From the NCBI GenBank assembly GCA_038501785.1, contig JBAMJR010000099.1:2141501-2205500 (forward strand): DNA of 64,000 nucleotides. Reading direction: 5' to 3'. The translations under genes and the position numbers were made by a program. Of the stretch, positions 1 to 12,062 are shown one piece after another. The DNA is from Myoxocephalus aenaeus (Eukaryota; Chordata; Actinopteri; Perciformes; Cottidae). Numbering within the stretch: the stretch's first letter is position 1; each line of letters opens with the position of its first letter. The notes below the pieces were generated by a model. That model searched no databases and was not told where the DNA came from. It was given only the letters and a program-made list of their open reading frames with translations.

Positions 1-1309
1 TTATGTGCACATTAAGTATGGATTCATAATCACGTTAAGAGCTTGCCCGGATGATCCCACACAACAAGGGAGGAGGCGGAGTATTGTGTAAACAAGCACC
101 TTGCATTAGCTCATCTTTCACTGCAAGAGCCTTGTCGTTAGGAGTTGATTAAATGGCTTGGGTTAAATACATGAATACGGAAGCTGGTGATTTACTTAGT
201 CGTGTATCACATGTCAGAATTTACACATATTTGTGTTTGTTCAGTTCTGCCTGGAACTGTGTGACGTTTGTAGATGAAGTCTTTTTTGTTTAATGCTTTT
301 ATCAAGAGTATTACACACAAATTCACATGTTTCATTATTACATAATTGCAATTCAACAACAAGACAAAATACAGCCTCTTCGAGCTGAATTATCACCTCT
401 CTGGCACACGGTCAACAAAAGCTGTATGAAAAGCTTGTTGATGGGCTTTGCAGTCTTAAATTGCACTGGATATAGCTAATAAACTGGCAACTCAGTGCTA
501 TCAATCTGTCACATCATAAGAGACTCATATGAAGTTATAGTACAAATACCTTTAAGTGTCTTTGGCAAATATATTGCAGTAAATTGTTCCTGTTTCCAGA
601 TAAGCACTTTAAAATAGCTTGAACCAAGTAAACGTGTGTACTTTTCCCCCAATTTGAAATCCTTGGACCCTCTGAGGGCATTTTTCAACTTGTGAACTTT
701 TCTCAAACACCCCTATGTGATTTGTCATGCTCAGAAATTCCCATTTTCCTCATATCTGATTGGCGGTTGACAGCTTTGAGCCTTGTAATGGCTGGTCGAG
801 AGAGGCTCTGTTTAACAGGCGATCAGTATGCTCAGTGATGGGTGAGGATTCCATTAGGGGGAAATTAGGAAACTCAAGAATAGGAGTAGCAATAACGGCT
901 GTTATTAGACCTCTAAATCATCTGGCACTCAAGCCTTATAGCTGCCCAATCCTTTCTGTCTGTCCACTTCTTTCTCCTGCTTGCTCTTGTCTTTTAGATC
1001 TTCTCAGATTGAAAGAGCTCGATCAGCCAGCATGTTCTCTGTGGACCCATCTTCTCTCACAGCACCAACCCACACAAAGAGAGGAGGAAACACTATCTAC
1101 ACCGTCTAGACCAGGAACTTGTGTTGTTCATTTTGCAGAGAGCCTCTGCAGAGAGCCTCAAAGCTGTGGAAGACTGTGTATATGTTCAATGCTGTATGTT
1201 TGTCAGAGTGTATGTCCATGTGTAAATGTCTCCCAGTGAAATCTTGACTAAAGGTCGATTGGTAAAGATCCCGATTGGCAGGTTGCACCTTGCTTAGCAG
1301 ACTTTGCCA
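1..1309. other. AT-rich non-coding stretch
   Basis: I see no gene, RNA or repeat that I recognise here. The open frames lack protein-like composition and any splice context that could join them. Confidence 0.6.
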
Positions 1310-1400
1310 TCAGTGTATGAAATTGTGTGAATGGGTGCATGTTGACGTGGAATGTACGGCGCTTTGAGTAGTCAGACTGTTTGTAAATGAGCCAGTTTAG
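1310..1400 (+). repeat. Short remnant of a dispersed teleost repeat 3' end
   Basis: The segment reads GTGTGAATGGGTGCATG, then CGGCGCTTTGAGTAGTCAGA. This resembles the 3' end of a very common fish repeat (GTGAATGGGTGAATG ... AAGCGCTTTGAGTGGTC), recalled from general familiarity. Only about 90 bases are recognisable and the body is missing. Confidence 0.45.
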
Positions 1401-2800
1401 CTAGATAATCCAAAACAGTTTTTATAGAGATTCAAACACTCATAATGTTGCTAATTGCACAATAAATCGGTGTAGCTAACCTGGTAGTTTGTTTAGGATC
1501 TGTTTGCTTGTCCAACTGCTCATGTGATGCAGCATGAATTGTTTCAAGCAAAGTTTCCAGCTCTCACCAATGTGGTGAGCACAAGTCATCATTACCAAGG
1601 GGTTGATGGCCAATCTACAGAAATCTGTTGTTTTTTCCGATTTACATTTAGATGCATATTAACTAGTATCTGTATGATCAATCACTCATACCTTACTAGT
1701 ATCTTCATTTAAGTTTAGTTTATTCATGTACTTTTCACCCAAACCAATTTGTTAAACTTGTAGTCATATTTCTATGTAGCGCTGTAAGGAATACCATGTG
1801 ATAAAGTTGTTGTGTCTATGATTTTATATTGGTCTATGATTGCAGAGGCCAGTGGGTGTCTGACATGGGGCTTGATGCTGGGCTCGCTTTCTTCTGAGTG
1901 AGACCTTTTGGTTCAGGTCAGTGAGCATACAAGCGCCACAACAAAGCAGTAACACTTAGCAAGAGCAACTCTCTGCAGGGCCCCTTAATGTTGTCACATG
2001 CATGACATGGCAGATGTCCAGACCAGATATACAGACAGGTCCTTCTATGCAGATGATGGCTGACACTTAGAGACAGAGGTTGGTGGCAGCAGTCATAACT
2101 CAAGCAGTGCAGTTGTAGATATGTTTTTGAATATACATTTACTTCTTGGACAGTTTCTTGAAGACGCCATATGTGCAGAGTCTCTGAACACTTCCTCTTG
2201 TTCATGTACAATCATTGCGTGGAGGAGAGAGAAAATAGTGGTAGTACATCGATCCAAGACAGAGACAGCTTCATCAACAAGGTTTATATTTCAATCAGGA
2301 AAGACTTCATGAGAATGAACACACATGTATTACACATGCATATTCAATGAATGAAGAGTCTTTGGCGATTGGACTTGATCGTTATGTAGTATAATAAAGG
2401 GGTAGTAATCGTAAAGTCAGATGAAGCATAATCCCCCTGGAGTCTAGACGCTGGTGGTGGTGGTGATGAAATATGATGATGAATGAGGAGCATGGCTGTG
2501 ATGCTGACTGGAGGTGATTGGGGTGGAGGAGGGTCACATCTGATTGTGCCGCAATGACAATTGACAGAAGTAGAGAGGATAACTTTTTTAAAGTTTGACA
2601 GCAACAATGTGATTGGCTTCAGGAAACTTCAGCATAACATTCAGCAGCTTCTGGTTGGTTAACTTAAAGTGAATGCCCACAGTCAGCTGATAGAGTACAT
2701 CACATCTAACTCCTTGAGGAGTCCTAGCACTATAACTAGAAAATCAAAAAGTACCTTAGCCAGGCCGCTAGCCAATTTACTGGTTCAAAATTAGGACTTA
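1401..2800. other. Non-coding stretch
   Basis: Nothing recognisable. A GGT/GAT-rich patch lies at about 2,450-2,490 and makes the proline- and histidine-rich reverse-strand frame that overlaps it. Confidence 0.55.
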
Positions 2801-3012
2801 ATACCCGGTAAACCTGTGCATTTAAGAGGGAAGAGAGAAAACAACAATAACAAAAGCTGTCAAACTTCCCTCAAACTTTAGGTCATTATTTATATATTAC
2901 TTTATTTTGCTATCATTGTTTAATATTTGAATGAGACACAATGTGCAATAATACAAACAAATACATTACGACAATAGCCCATGAAATGAATTTACTCATA
3001 TGTCTCAGCATA

Positions 3013-3706
3013 TTTGAAGATGTTGAATGAACGTTCACATTTACACCAGATTTAAATGGGATTTGCTAAACAAAAATGTTTCATCCTCAAATTACGGTGA
3101 AAGATTGTCTAAACGTGAACGTTTAATCAACATCTTCAAACAGCCGGTAAATATGTTTTCACTTTTGAACAACTTTTAAACGTCTTTTAAACATTCAAAA
3201 TGCTAACAATAAAATATAAAGCAATGAAATACTTAGTCATAAACAGTTTCAACATCCAAAGAAGACCATGTGACACAGGAATATTTATATTGTTGCTTAA
3301 TTCATAATTGATGCCATGAACAATGTTCTTTAAATACAACTACATTGAAAATACACAATCTCCATTTCCTTCTATAGATGTTGTTAAAAAAAACACCTGG
3401 TTTCAGATGGTCTGCCATTCAAGTGTTAGCAAAAAATATTCACGTCTTTGTGTAGACCACATTCCACCGACCAGTATGATATGACTTTGGAGAAATACGT
3501 TTACATTAACTAATATTATTTCTCTTTCAATCTACAACTGAATAAATCAAACATTTTCAAACAAATTGGTGATTTGTAACAAGTTGATGTTGTAACCGCA
3601 TTTTAGCCGGTTTAAAAGACGGCGTAAATAGGTCTTAGACGTTCAGAACAAATATCAACCAGTTTTTAACTAAAAATGTGAATCCCGGTTGGTGCTTACT
3701 GGGGTA
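3013..3706 (-). repeat. Unclassified hairpin-bearing interspersed repeat, copy 1
   Basis: On the minus strand, about 3,640 down to 3,405 aligns by eye with the plus strand at 17,289-17,480; shared blocks include ATGCGGTTACAACATC and TTTGAAAATGTT. At its far end, 3,013-3,140 is an imperfect inverted repeat whose arms carry TTGAAGATGTTGA and ACGTTCAC. The same hairpin family is at 17,835-18,050. The right side ends near ACTGGGGTA at 3,706. A similar TACCCGGTAA at 2,802 may be the other end, giving about 0.9 kb. I find no coding capacity. The superfamily is unknown to me; a non-autonomous DNA element is the simplest reading. Confidence 0.6.
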
Positions 3707-3712
3707 GGTCTA

Positions 3713-6551
3713 GAAATAAATTATTGAATAAATATACAAAATAGTGTTAAACAAAAAGCTTTGACGCATTTGGATCAGCTTTATTCAAAATAGAATAACA
3801 ATTTCAACCTGGAAATCTTGGGGAGAAGACACTGAGAGCGCCTCACTCTTAGCATGTTCCACACAAAAGGAACTTCTCAGATTGTCCTTGATTCCTCCAT
3901 GATGACATCAGCTCCAGCTGTAGGCTTTGCACACATGGTCCCAATGCTGTCATATTGAGTTATTTTCTATTATTGCTGATGGTTTACAGATAAATGTACT
4001 GTCATAATTATATTTATTAAATGCATTTGAAGATTTGCAGACCGGTCACAATAGTGAATCCTGCTTTCAATCAAGCACATGTTCAACAACGACTAGAAAA
4101 GAAACAATTATAGCCACTTGGAAAAAAAAACAGTGCGGTCTGACACCCCTCCAGTAAGATTATAGATCAAAGTAAATACTTGATAGGATGACTTTGTCTC
4201 ACAATGTAGGTTACTGGTTATCGGGAATCTATCTCTACTTTAAATCTAGCTCTGGTTCTAATCAGCTCAGCTCATTTATCCTTTAGATAAAAAGTGTTAT
4301 TTAAATATTGAATGTATCATATCTGAACTATTCTAAATAAATAAATTGTTAAAGAGCATACACTGTATTTATCTGCTGAAGACCACAATGGCTGCTACAA
4401 GACATATGCAATTGCCTATATCCTGTGTAAGGACATTACTGGATTTCTTTTATTTTTAATCTCATAATAATGCCTGGCTCCAGTGTAAATTCATTGTAGT
4501 TCTTCATTTCTCAACTTAGTTAAATGGTTGACCTTTCCCGACTCAACCCCACCCCTGTACAGGTTGTGCCAGTTACCACATTCAAACCTCACATTGAAGT
4601 CATGGGGAGAACTACATACCACTAACGGGAGTGAAAAGAATTTATGCGGTACCATATTGAAAAAGACACATTTTTGAGCTCATAAACATGAAGATACTTA
4701 GGAATTTTTCCTTTGGCCTCAAAAACTAAAGGTACTTTGTTCTAGAGCTGAAGCGTATCCTGACCTAAGGGAAGAGTTTTATTAGTGCGAGAAGAGAAAC
4801 ACATTTTAAACTGCTGCAAATGCAATTGAGGAGGAAGAATTTGATTAAGAGGGTGGTAATCGAGTCAGTGTGCTATAACCAGAGGCTTGGTGCTGTGAAC
4901 CGGTATTGCACAAGTGTAACGAGAGTGAATTTAGCACCCGGCATGGGCATTTTGTTAATCAAGCTCTGTAATTTAGTCCTTCCTCCCCCATCTTTCAATT
5001 CTCATTATCATAAAATGAAGTGAGGCCTGAGAAGCTCTACGTGCAGCAAGGTTTTTAATTACCCGCTCTAAAGCTTTGTATTTTCATCTCTATTAAAGAT
5101 GAATTTTCAAGTTCCTGCCATGCCATTTGGAGCTCCTTTTCTGCTTAGAGGTATGAAAAAAAATCACTTCTATGTGCCAAGTAAAACTCAATAAAACACA
5201 AGGTTTCTCTTGTATCAAATAAAAATAGATACAAAATTAAAACCACTCACAATTTAAGGGGCAGAGGCCAATGACAATATCCCAATTAGCTTTCAAACCG
5301 TCAGCATTGAGTTTCATCCGAACAATTAGGCTAACTCGAACCTGCGGCATTTTCCTCTCTCCACCTAGCACCATCTTACAGTTCAAGCTTGTCCCTGATG
5401 GTATAACTTATGATAAAATGCAGTAATGCTGAGCAGAGTTCACAGGGGCCAGTCGTTAAGGAGATGAAATCAACTCCCCTGGGAGTTGAGCAGACCCAAA
5501 TTGCTCTTTTAATTCATTAACAAGCAGATGTAGAACATCCATATTCAGCTCCCAATGGGGACTCACCAACCTAGGCAGGGGTTAAAGGGTATTCTGCAGA
5601 GGAAGCAGCCAGCTCACTGACCACCACCTATCAGTCTCGATGTGTAGGAACTATCAATAAGGCTTCCACAGCCCCCACAGAAGGGCTCATCTTAATTGTA
5701 GCTTGGGTCTTCATCAAATATAGATAGACCTCCCAGTAATGTCTTAATTACTTAAGAAGAGGACAGCTCTGCTTTAGTTTTCTGATCAGCCTGTCTGGGC
5801 CGATAGGCAATGAGAGGCAACTCCAAGAATGGAAAGATCTCTTATTCTGTTCTCCTGCTTCCTCTATCTTTACCTCCCATCCTGTCTGCATCGATCTCAT
5901 CAGCATGGATGTTGGCTGACAGGAAATCAATCTGAGAGTCTTCTTAATAAAGCCCTAGACTCATTTCAGCTCTTCCTCTACACTCCACGTATTCCCTGTC
6001 AGTCTCCGGTTGTTTTGCTCTTCCTCACGTTGGTGAATCACACAAATAACAACACAAATAAACCCCAGTTTTTCTTAGATGAATGCTAATTATTTTTCTA
6101 ATGGATGCCAATGGCAACAATTGCGGGTGTCATGTGACATGCAGTTACAACTTTGTTTGCGTGTATGAAACATGGTGTGTATGAAAGACATTCGGCGTAA
6201 TGAGACATTTTTTGTGAGGCTTAATAGATTCCCACAAGATGCTAACTCCCTCCACCCCTTGACTTTGACCTCAGTGTCATGGATGCCCAGGTAGGGGCAG
6301 TCTGTCCATAAAAACCTCAGCTGGGATCAGTAAGCCATGCGTCAAGAGCCTGGGAGGCTGCCTTTGGCCCTGGAGGTCAGGGGTGGTAGTATTTCTCTAC
6401 TACCCTGCTGAAAATCTAGATAATCCTTCATCTCTGTTGCTTGGAAGACTGTAGCACAACTCGGTACACAAACATGTACACACAACGGTACACAGACACA
6501 GCAGCAGTAAACACACAGTAATGCATGTGTACATCCACACAGAAAACAAGT

Positions 6552-6553
<2 letters not shown>
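3713..6553. other. AT-rich non-coding stretch
   Basis: No gene or element recognised. The only structure I noticed is a small palindrome, CAACTCCC-CT-GGGAGTTG, near 5,471-5,488. Confidence 0.55.

Positions 6554-6621
<68 letters not shown>
6554..6621. repeat. (AC)n microsatellite, about 34 units
   Basis: An uninterrupted AC run of about 68 bases. It is followed 100 bases later by a TG run, so the two are inverted complements. Frames through it are artefacts (Thr-His or Cys-Val). Confidence 0.98.
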
Positions 6622-6625
<4 letters not shown>

Positions 6626-6722
6626 TAACAACCTCTGCCTCAGCTCCCCACAATGCAGATAATCTCCTTTATCTAGCCGAGCACTGCTCACCAGGTCAAC
6701 TCCCAGATTACCCTTCTGCATC

Positions 6723-6749
6723 TGTGTGTGTGTGTGTGTGTGTGTGTGT
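6723..6749. repeat. (TG)n microsatellite
   Basis: A 27-base TG run, complementary to the AC run at 6,554-6,621. Confidence 0.97.
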
Positions 6750-7129
6750 TTACCATTTATCTTCTGTTGTATGTTTGTTTGCCAACACTGCACTGCTGCT
6801 TCTAACATTGCTGATATTTACTATATGCAGGGTTACATATCTACATTTAGATTAAAAACCTTTCTGTACTTTCAAAGAGGCCGGATGTATTCTGGGTAAT
6901 GTTTTCATGACACATGACAGCATTACAGCAACCCATGTTTATGTTTTCATGACAAGTGACCAGTCATGGGAAATATGATAATATAATATCAAATGAAGCT
7001 CTATTTCCTTATCAGTGCATGGCACTGGTTAGGTGTCATCATATAATCCAAAGCCACATAGTTATGTTATATGTACCTTTATGTTTTCTGTCTGTTTTCT
7101 TTCTTTTACCAGGCTTTTAGACCAATCCG

Positions 7130-7471
7130 TTTTCAGTCCCAATTTGTAAAAGACAGACGCTTGGTCAGTGCATCTATGGGCGCACCCTTTAGCATCAGTA
7201 GGTGACGCACTGCACTTTCAACTAAGTCAGATGTAGACACATCCGTGTCATTTTCAGATGCTCAGAGAAACTGCCATAGTATAAAGTGCACCGGAGAGGT
7301 GGTGCATTGGTCAAACAAACACTGGAGTTTTGTCCAGGAGACCACCGTTTGTTAGTCACATAAGTCAATAGCCTTGTTAGCCACGTGACCCACAATAGCC
7401 GCAAGTGACATGACACGTTAGTCAGTCAAGTTAATGTTAACCATGGTCTTTTCCTAAACCTAAGTGGTATT
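7130..7471. repeat. Probable dispersed repeat copy
   Basis: The text GGTCAGTGCATCTATGGGCG ... CCTAAACCTAAGTGGTATTG resembles a fish interspersed repeat I have seen (ending CCTAAACCTAACCAAGTGGT). It has no coding capacity and its borders are not defined. It runs directly into the perfect hairpin at 7,472-7,516. The call rests on recall only. Confidence 0.35.
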
Positions 7472-7516
7472 GTTGCCTCCAACTATCTGTGACACTCACA
7501 GATAGTTGGAGGCAAC
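7472..7516. repeat. Perfect 21-bp inverted repeat (hairpin)
   Basis: The left arm at 7,472-7,492 begins GTTGCCTCCAACTATC. The right arm at 7,496-7,516 is its exact reverse complement. The loop is CAC. No mismatch is present in 21 base pairs. Confidence 0.95.
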
Positions 7517-8185
7517 CTGCGAAGCAGTGGCGGCCAGCCAATAGAGGGCCTGGCCCCACCTTCACCCATCAAAAAAAGAAAGAAATATATATAATATTAT
7601 TAATTAGAAAAATAATAATACTAATAATAATACATTATACAAATTGTCAATATTTGTGTTTGAGCTATAGAATATACCCAGTAATATTTGTAAAATAGAA
7701 TATCTGCGCAAAATATATGCTTTTCCTGCTTGTCCTCTCCGCCCATGCACCTCTCAGCTGCCATTATAACAACATGACAGCAGCGAGTGCGAGCACTGCT
7801 CTTTAAAGGAGACCAAACGCTAACTCCCATAGCTGTCCATGCTGGATCAGTCCACGTTGATTTAAAAAGCAAGCATGGAAAGTAAAATACAGCGTTAGCA
7901 CGACTGCATCCAGCAGCTAGCTTAGCCAAACCACCCTGGTGTAGCTTATCCGTCTCCACAGAAGCGGCTTCCTTTCACGCCAGTCTGTTAAATGGTGAGG
8001 TCCGGATGGGTGTTGGAGGAGAGATTATACCGAGTAAGGGACATGAAGCACATGAAGCACAAGTCGGAAAAATTAAGAAAACAGGAGAACACCAGGAGGA
8101 CACACATGGATAAATAACTCCGTCAAGCTACTAAGCTAGCATATCAGGCTAAGTCAACATCGCTACCCACGGACACAGGACTGCG

Positions 8186-8380
8186 GTGAAGAAACACAAT
8201 GAGGTGGATAAAAACGGGCACATTTTATCCAAAATAATTGATTGTGTGAAGTTTTGTGGGGCTTTTGAGTTGGCCTTGCATGACAAGTGCTGCCAGAGCA
8301 CCGTAAAACAGCCAGCGTTTTTAAAGGCATGTCAAAGACGGCACAAAACGAGCTGTTGGATGGCATGCTGTCGGTTATAA
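8186..8380 (+). pseudogene. hAT transposase fragment (ZMYM1-like), internally deleted
   Basis: Frame 1 from 8,186 reads KKHNEVDKNGHILSK, then IIDCVKFCGAFELAL. This is the conserved segment of ZMYM1-like/TTF-type hAT transposases found many times over in fish genomes. From 8,308 the family match moves to another frame, TASVFKGMSKTAQNELLDGM, and ends at LSVI, where the MITE is inserted. The family normally has a longer acidic segment between these blocks, so there is an internal deletion with a frameshift. The full family protein exceeds 500 residues and carries an RNase H-like DDE domain. None of that domain is seen here. This is a dead mobile-element gene, not a host gene. Identification is from remembered family motifs. 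Confidence 0.65.
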
Positions 8381-8737
8381 TAGGGTGACCAGACGTCCTC
8401 TTTTTCCCGGACATGTCCTCTTTTCGAGACCTAAAAAAAGCGTCCGGCAGGGATTCCAAAAACGTCCGGGATTTTGCTACGTGCGGGAAAATAGTTATTA
8501 ACCCCTTACAAGTTTTGGAAATGGTATCTCCCTCACGTTCCACCTTCTTGCGCAAGCTCTGACTGTAGAGAGAACTGTCATTGGTCGACCAATCTCAACG
8601 TAAATGTAAGTTCACGGCATGCTACACACTACTGCTACCCCCCGCGACGAAGTCCTCTCTCTCTCTCTCTCGCTCCTCCCCCCCCCCCCCCGGAGCGAAG
8701 TGTCCTCTTTTTCACAAACTCAAATCTGGTCACCCTA
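8381..8737. mobile_element. 357-bp hAT-like MITE with 13-bp terminal inverted repeats
   Basis: It starts TAGGGTGACCAGA and ends TCTGGTCACCCTA, a perfect 13-bp inverted repeat. GTTATAA flanks it on both sides (8,374-8,380 and 8,738-8,744). Moving the left edge one base makes the duplication the 8-bp GTTATAAT, the length usual for hAT elements. The interior holds GTCCTCTTTTT and CGTCCGG blocks, a CT tract at 8,655-8,671 and C14 at 8,678-8,691. It has no coding capacity, so it would depend on a transposase supplied elsewhere. Confidence 0.8.
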
Positions 8738-8760
8738 GTTATAATATGATATGTAAGTAG

Positions 8761-10632
8761 CCCAATTTGTGTTCTGGCTTTAGAAATTGTTTGTCAATCA
8801 ATGTTGTTTAGGTAAATAGTCAGTTGATGTTAACTTTACTAGGTACATGATTACCTCATGACTACCTAACAACATGAACGACTTACGTAACTAACAACTG
8901 AAGAGACAAAATGGCAACATTGACATTTGGTTTTGCACAGCGGTCTCAGAGATTATAATTCTGTGTTTGTTAGTTTGACATAAATCATACAGAGGCGGAG
9001 AGTGCACCTCAAGTGAACAGTTGATATTATACTGTATTTGACAGGCTGAGGTTATCTCTGTGCACTTAACTGCATAAGGAGCAAAACTATTGTTAATTTA
9101 GTGGCCACTGAGCTTGGCTAAGTTAGGTAACTAATCTTTTTAATTATCTTTTTTTTTTAGATGATAAGATGTTTTTTGTCCAGAATATCCTCTTTCCTTT
9201 ATTTATTTTGGCTAATATCTTTGAATTGAACTTCATCCAGAAGGCATTGTGTGTGTCGTTGTTTCGTCTTTGTATGTTTGTCCACCAACCTCCATGGGGT
9301 CATGTGTGGATCACAAAGGCGTGTGGGGGTGTACCTCTGATGAACAAATAAGATTACATGTGGCAAATGCAAAGGTTCTTGGCTTTGATCACAAAGGAGA
9401 ATTAATGATCCAAGGGAGCTGTCAGCCTCAACACAGGCTCCTGGGGATGTGCTCCCCAACGGCTTCCGTACTGAAGTTAAAGAGTATCGAATCAAAGGGA
9501 ATCACTTCAACCGTCGTGCTCCCAATCAACGCAAATTACTGGTCCGTGATTCAATTAGGTGAATGATTAATGGCTTTCCAGGGCGATATGGATGGATTCA
9601 ATTACAAACAACAAACAGCAACAAACTGCTGTTCACCTCATATGTGATTTAAGTCCGGACTGAAACGAAGCACATCATATACCACACCATATAACATATA
9701 CTGCACATTTCAGTTTCATACTGATTCATGAGGTTTTATCCGTAAAATGTGTGTTCTTAAATGTGTGCAAATGTTCTCTAAGTAAGTCCCACTGGCTGCA
9801 GGCACCTATGCACTACTTGTTGGAATGAACTGGTAAAATGCCTCCAGACAGAACCAATCCGGGGGAGTCTGGCACATTTTCATCTGAGGAGAGGTTTTGG
9901 ATTAAACAAATGTACGATAAAGCAAACAACCCACTAGGCCATGTCTCTGTCTGGGCTCCTCCCCGGCCCTCACCCCTGTGTATCAAACAAAGTGACATTT
10001 GAAAGAGAGCAGAGAAGCAGAGTGGGCAGATGAAGGGATGTGCTTGGAGTGAGAGAACAGGGAGGTAGCCACAGAGCCATCTGGCTGGAGAAGATGGATT
10101 TCATTGAAATTTTCTCTCAGGAAATTACAGAAATACCTTCCATGCAGACAGATAAAAAAAAGAAAGTGAAACCGGTTATGTATTAGTCAAATTTTCAACA
10201 AATGTCTTCTATTTTTGTCTTCGTTCTCTGTTAAAAAAAAGGTCAGTGCTAGTGTCAACTGCTACAGAAACCCATCAAGGACTCGAACATCATCCAAATG
10301 TGTACATGAGAGATGCATTGTCGTACTTTTTGTGTAAACTCCTGCTGAATCTTCCATTTGTTTTCATCTCCCAAAAGCGTGTCAAGCCAAAGGTTTATTT
10401 TGGTCACTATTGTAATTCGCCGTAGCATCAGCTGGGGGCCACTATGCATCAGTGACTTGGCCTGCGTGACACTAACGTCCCCTCAGGCTACTCAACTGAA
10501 GTTGTGACGAGTCTGGCACTCACCTCCCACACCTATTCTGACATAGTCCAATAAACTCACAATCCAACAAATAACCTGGACGTGGCTAATTTTTATTTTG
10601 TGTGGCCTGCAAATTCTTTTCTTTGAGGCCTT
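8761..10632. other. Non-coding stretch
   Basis: No gene or element recognised. Overlapping frames at 9,169-9,566 lie on both strands and have no protein-like features I can name. Confidence 0.5.
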
Positions 10633-10910
10633 TGTTTTACATTACATTTCATTTAGCTGACGCTTTTATCCAAAGCGACTTACAATAAGTGCAATTCAAC
10701 CATGAGTACAAACTCAGAACAACAAGAATCAAGAAAGTACAATTTCTTCAATAAAGTTAAACCACAAAGTGCTATCAGTAAGTGCCATTTAAGTGCTACT
10801 AAAGTGCTACTACGGCGCTACCTTCCTTATTCAAGGTGTAGTCGAAAAAGATTACACCTCTTGTTTCAGAGAGGGATTTCAGAGTTTCAGAGAGGGATTT
10901 GAATGACAGT
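10633..10910 (+). repeat. Common teleost interspersed repeat (CATTTAGCTGACGC family)
   Basis: The text CATTTAGCTGACGCTTTTAT, then CCAAAGCGACTTACA, is a motif I recognise from many fish genomes. It contains a small hairpin, CGCTTT-TATCC-AAAGCG. The following segment (AAGTGCTATCAGTAAGTGCC; TTCAAGGTGTAGTCG) also fits that family. A local tandem duplication of about 21 bp with unit GTTTCAGAGAGGGATTT is at about 10,864-10,902. The family is MITE- or SINE-like; I cannot name it safely. Confidence 0.55.
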
Positions 10911-11474
10911 TTATTAATTTCTTTTTCACACATTATTTTCTTTTTCACACTATTTCAAATATAACCTTCCTTGCCCTTTTTAACTCTCCCTTTGTTTTTT
11001 TAATAGTACGATGTTTCATCAATTTGATGACAATAATATAGGTATGTTTTCTTTAGAATTAATGTAATTTTTCCCCCCATGTCATGCCAAATATACCAGT
11101 CCAGTTTCAACACTGAGACATCAGATTTCAACTGAGATCTTAACTTCTTGGATAAATTATGAACACATAATTCTCTCTACCATAGTCACTACTAATCATG
11201 TACACAGTATTTATTTAATTTATATATCATTAGTCAACATTTATTTCTGCTTAGCAAACACAGTTTCTCACAAAATGTGCATATTTTTAACATTACAAAG
11301 TACCTTTACCAAACCCACAGTTATAAAACAAAGAGTACACTTCTTCTGACAAGATCCTACTCTATTCTATCAAGTACTGCATTCCAAAACTAGGCTACAC
11401 ATGCAGTATCATAACATGGTTCCTATCCCATTTGTAAGATAAAATGCAGTTGCACCAACCGTGATTTCTAGTTA
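10911..11474. other. AT-rich flank of the IS630-type transposon
   Basis: No gene or element recognised before the terminal repeat that begins at 11,475. Confidence 0.5.
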
Positions 11475-11900
11475 CAGTTTTTGTCCGTTGCTTGAACACT
11501 ATAAACACATGCTTAAACCAAAGTAACATAACTTGAAGTTGTTGTTACTATACCTTAAACAATGTGTAACCATACCTTAAACAAAAGCGCTGCTTTGCAC
11601 TTTAGTTGCAATTCTGTAACACACTTGCTCCTTTCTGCAACACACTTGCTCCTAGACACTACACACTATTTCAGATATAAGACACTTAGTTCAAAAATGA
11701 AATCTCAGGGTACCATTGGGAAAACACATCTATTCAAAATACAACACACATTGGTTAATTGAAAAGACATAGACACACACCTGAAAACACTTACTTACAC
11801 AACTGAACACCAATCAGCCAGCTACAAAAAGGCCTCAGGTATATGGAGGACCGTAAATGACTTAATTATAAATAAATAAATAAATAAATGCAGGAATAAA

Positions 11901-12062
11901 TACAGGAATAAATAAATAAATGCTTAAATAAATGTATAAATAAATAAATAAATACAGGAATAAATAAATAAATGCTTAAATAAATGTATAAATAAATAAA
12001 TAAATACAGGAATAAATAAATAAATGCTTAAATAAATGTATAAATAAATAAATAAATACAGG
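11901..12062. repeat. 52-bp minisatellite in the left foldback arm, about 3 units
   Basis: TACAGGAATAAATAAATAAA recurs at 11,901, 11,953, 12,005 and (start only) 12,057, an exact 52-bp spacing. The unit also contains TGCTTAAATAAATGTATAAA. Confidence 0.93.

Larger units (their letters stand above)
7525..8760 (+). mobile_element. Decayed hAT-type transposon remnant, interrupted by a MITE
   Basis: The left border may be CAGTGGCGGCCAGCC at 7,525, which has the CAGTGG start common in hAT elements. Coding remains at 8,186-8,380 match the N-terminal part of the ZMYM1-like hAT transposase family. A 357-bp MITE interrupts the remnant at 8,381. Past the MITE, GTAAGT at 8,753 could be an old splice donor. 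I could not place a convincing right terminal repeat with a matching 8-bp duplication, so the borders are uncertain. Confidence 0.5.

Noticed and set aside
760..1239. 159-codon open frame on the plus strand
   Set aside because: Composition is not protein-like, no domain is recognisable, an antisense frame overlaps it, and no splice or promoter context supports it.
6342..6855. Several long frames of Cys-Val or His-Thr repeats
   Set aside because: They are translations of the AC and TG microsatellites.
9090..9115. GTGGCCACTG as the right end of the hAT remnant starting at 7,525
   Set aside because: The match to the left end is poor and the flanking 8 bases do not repeat those on the left.
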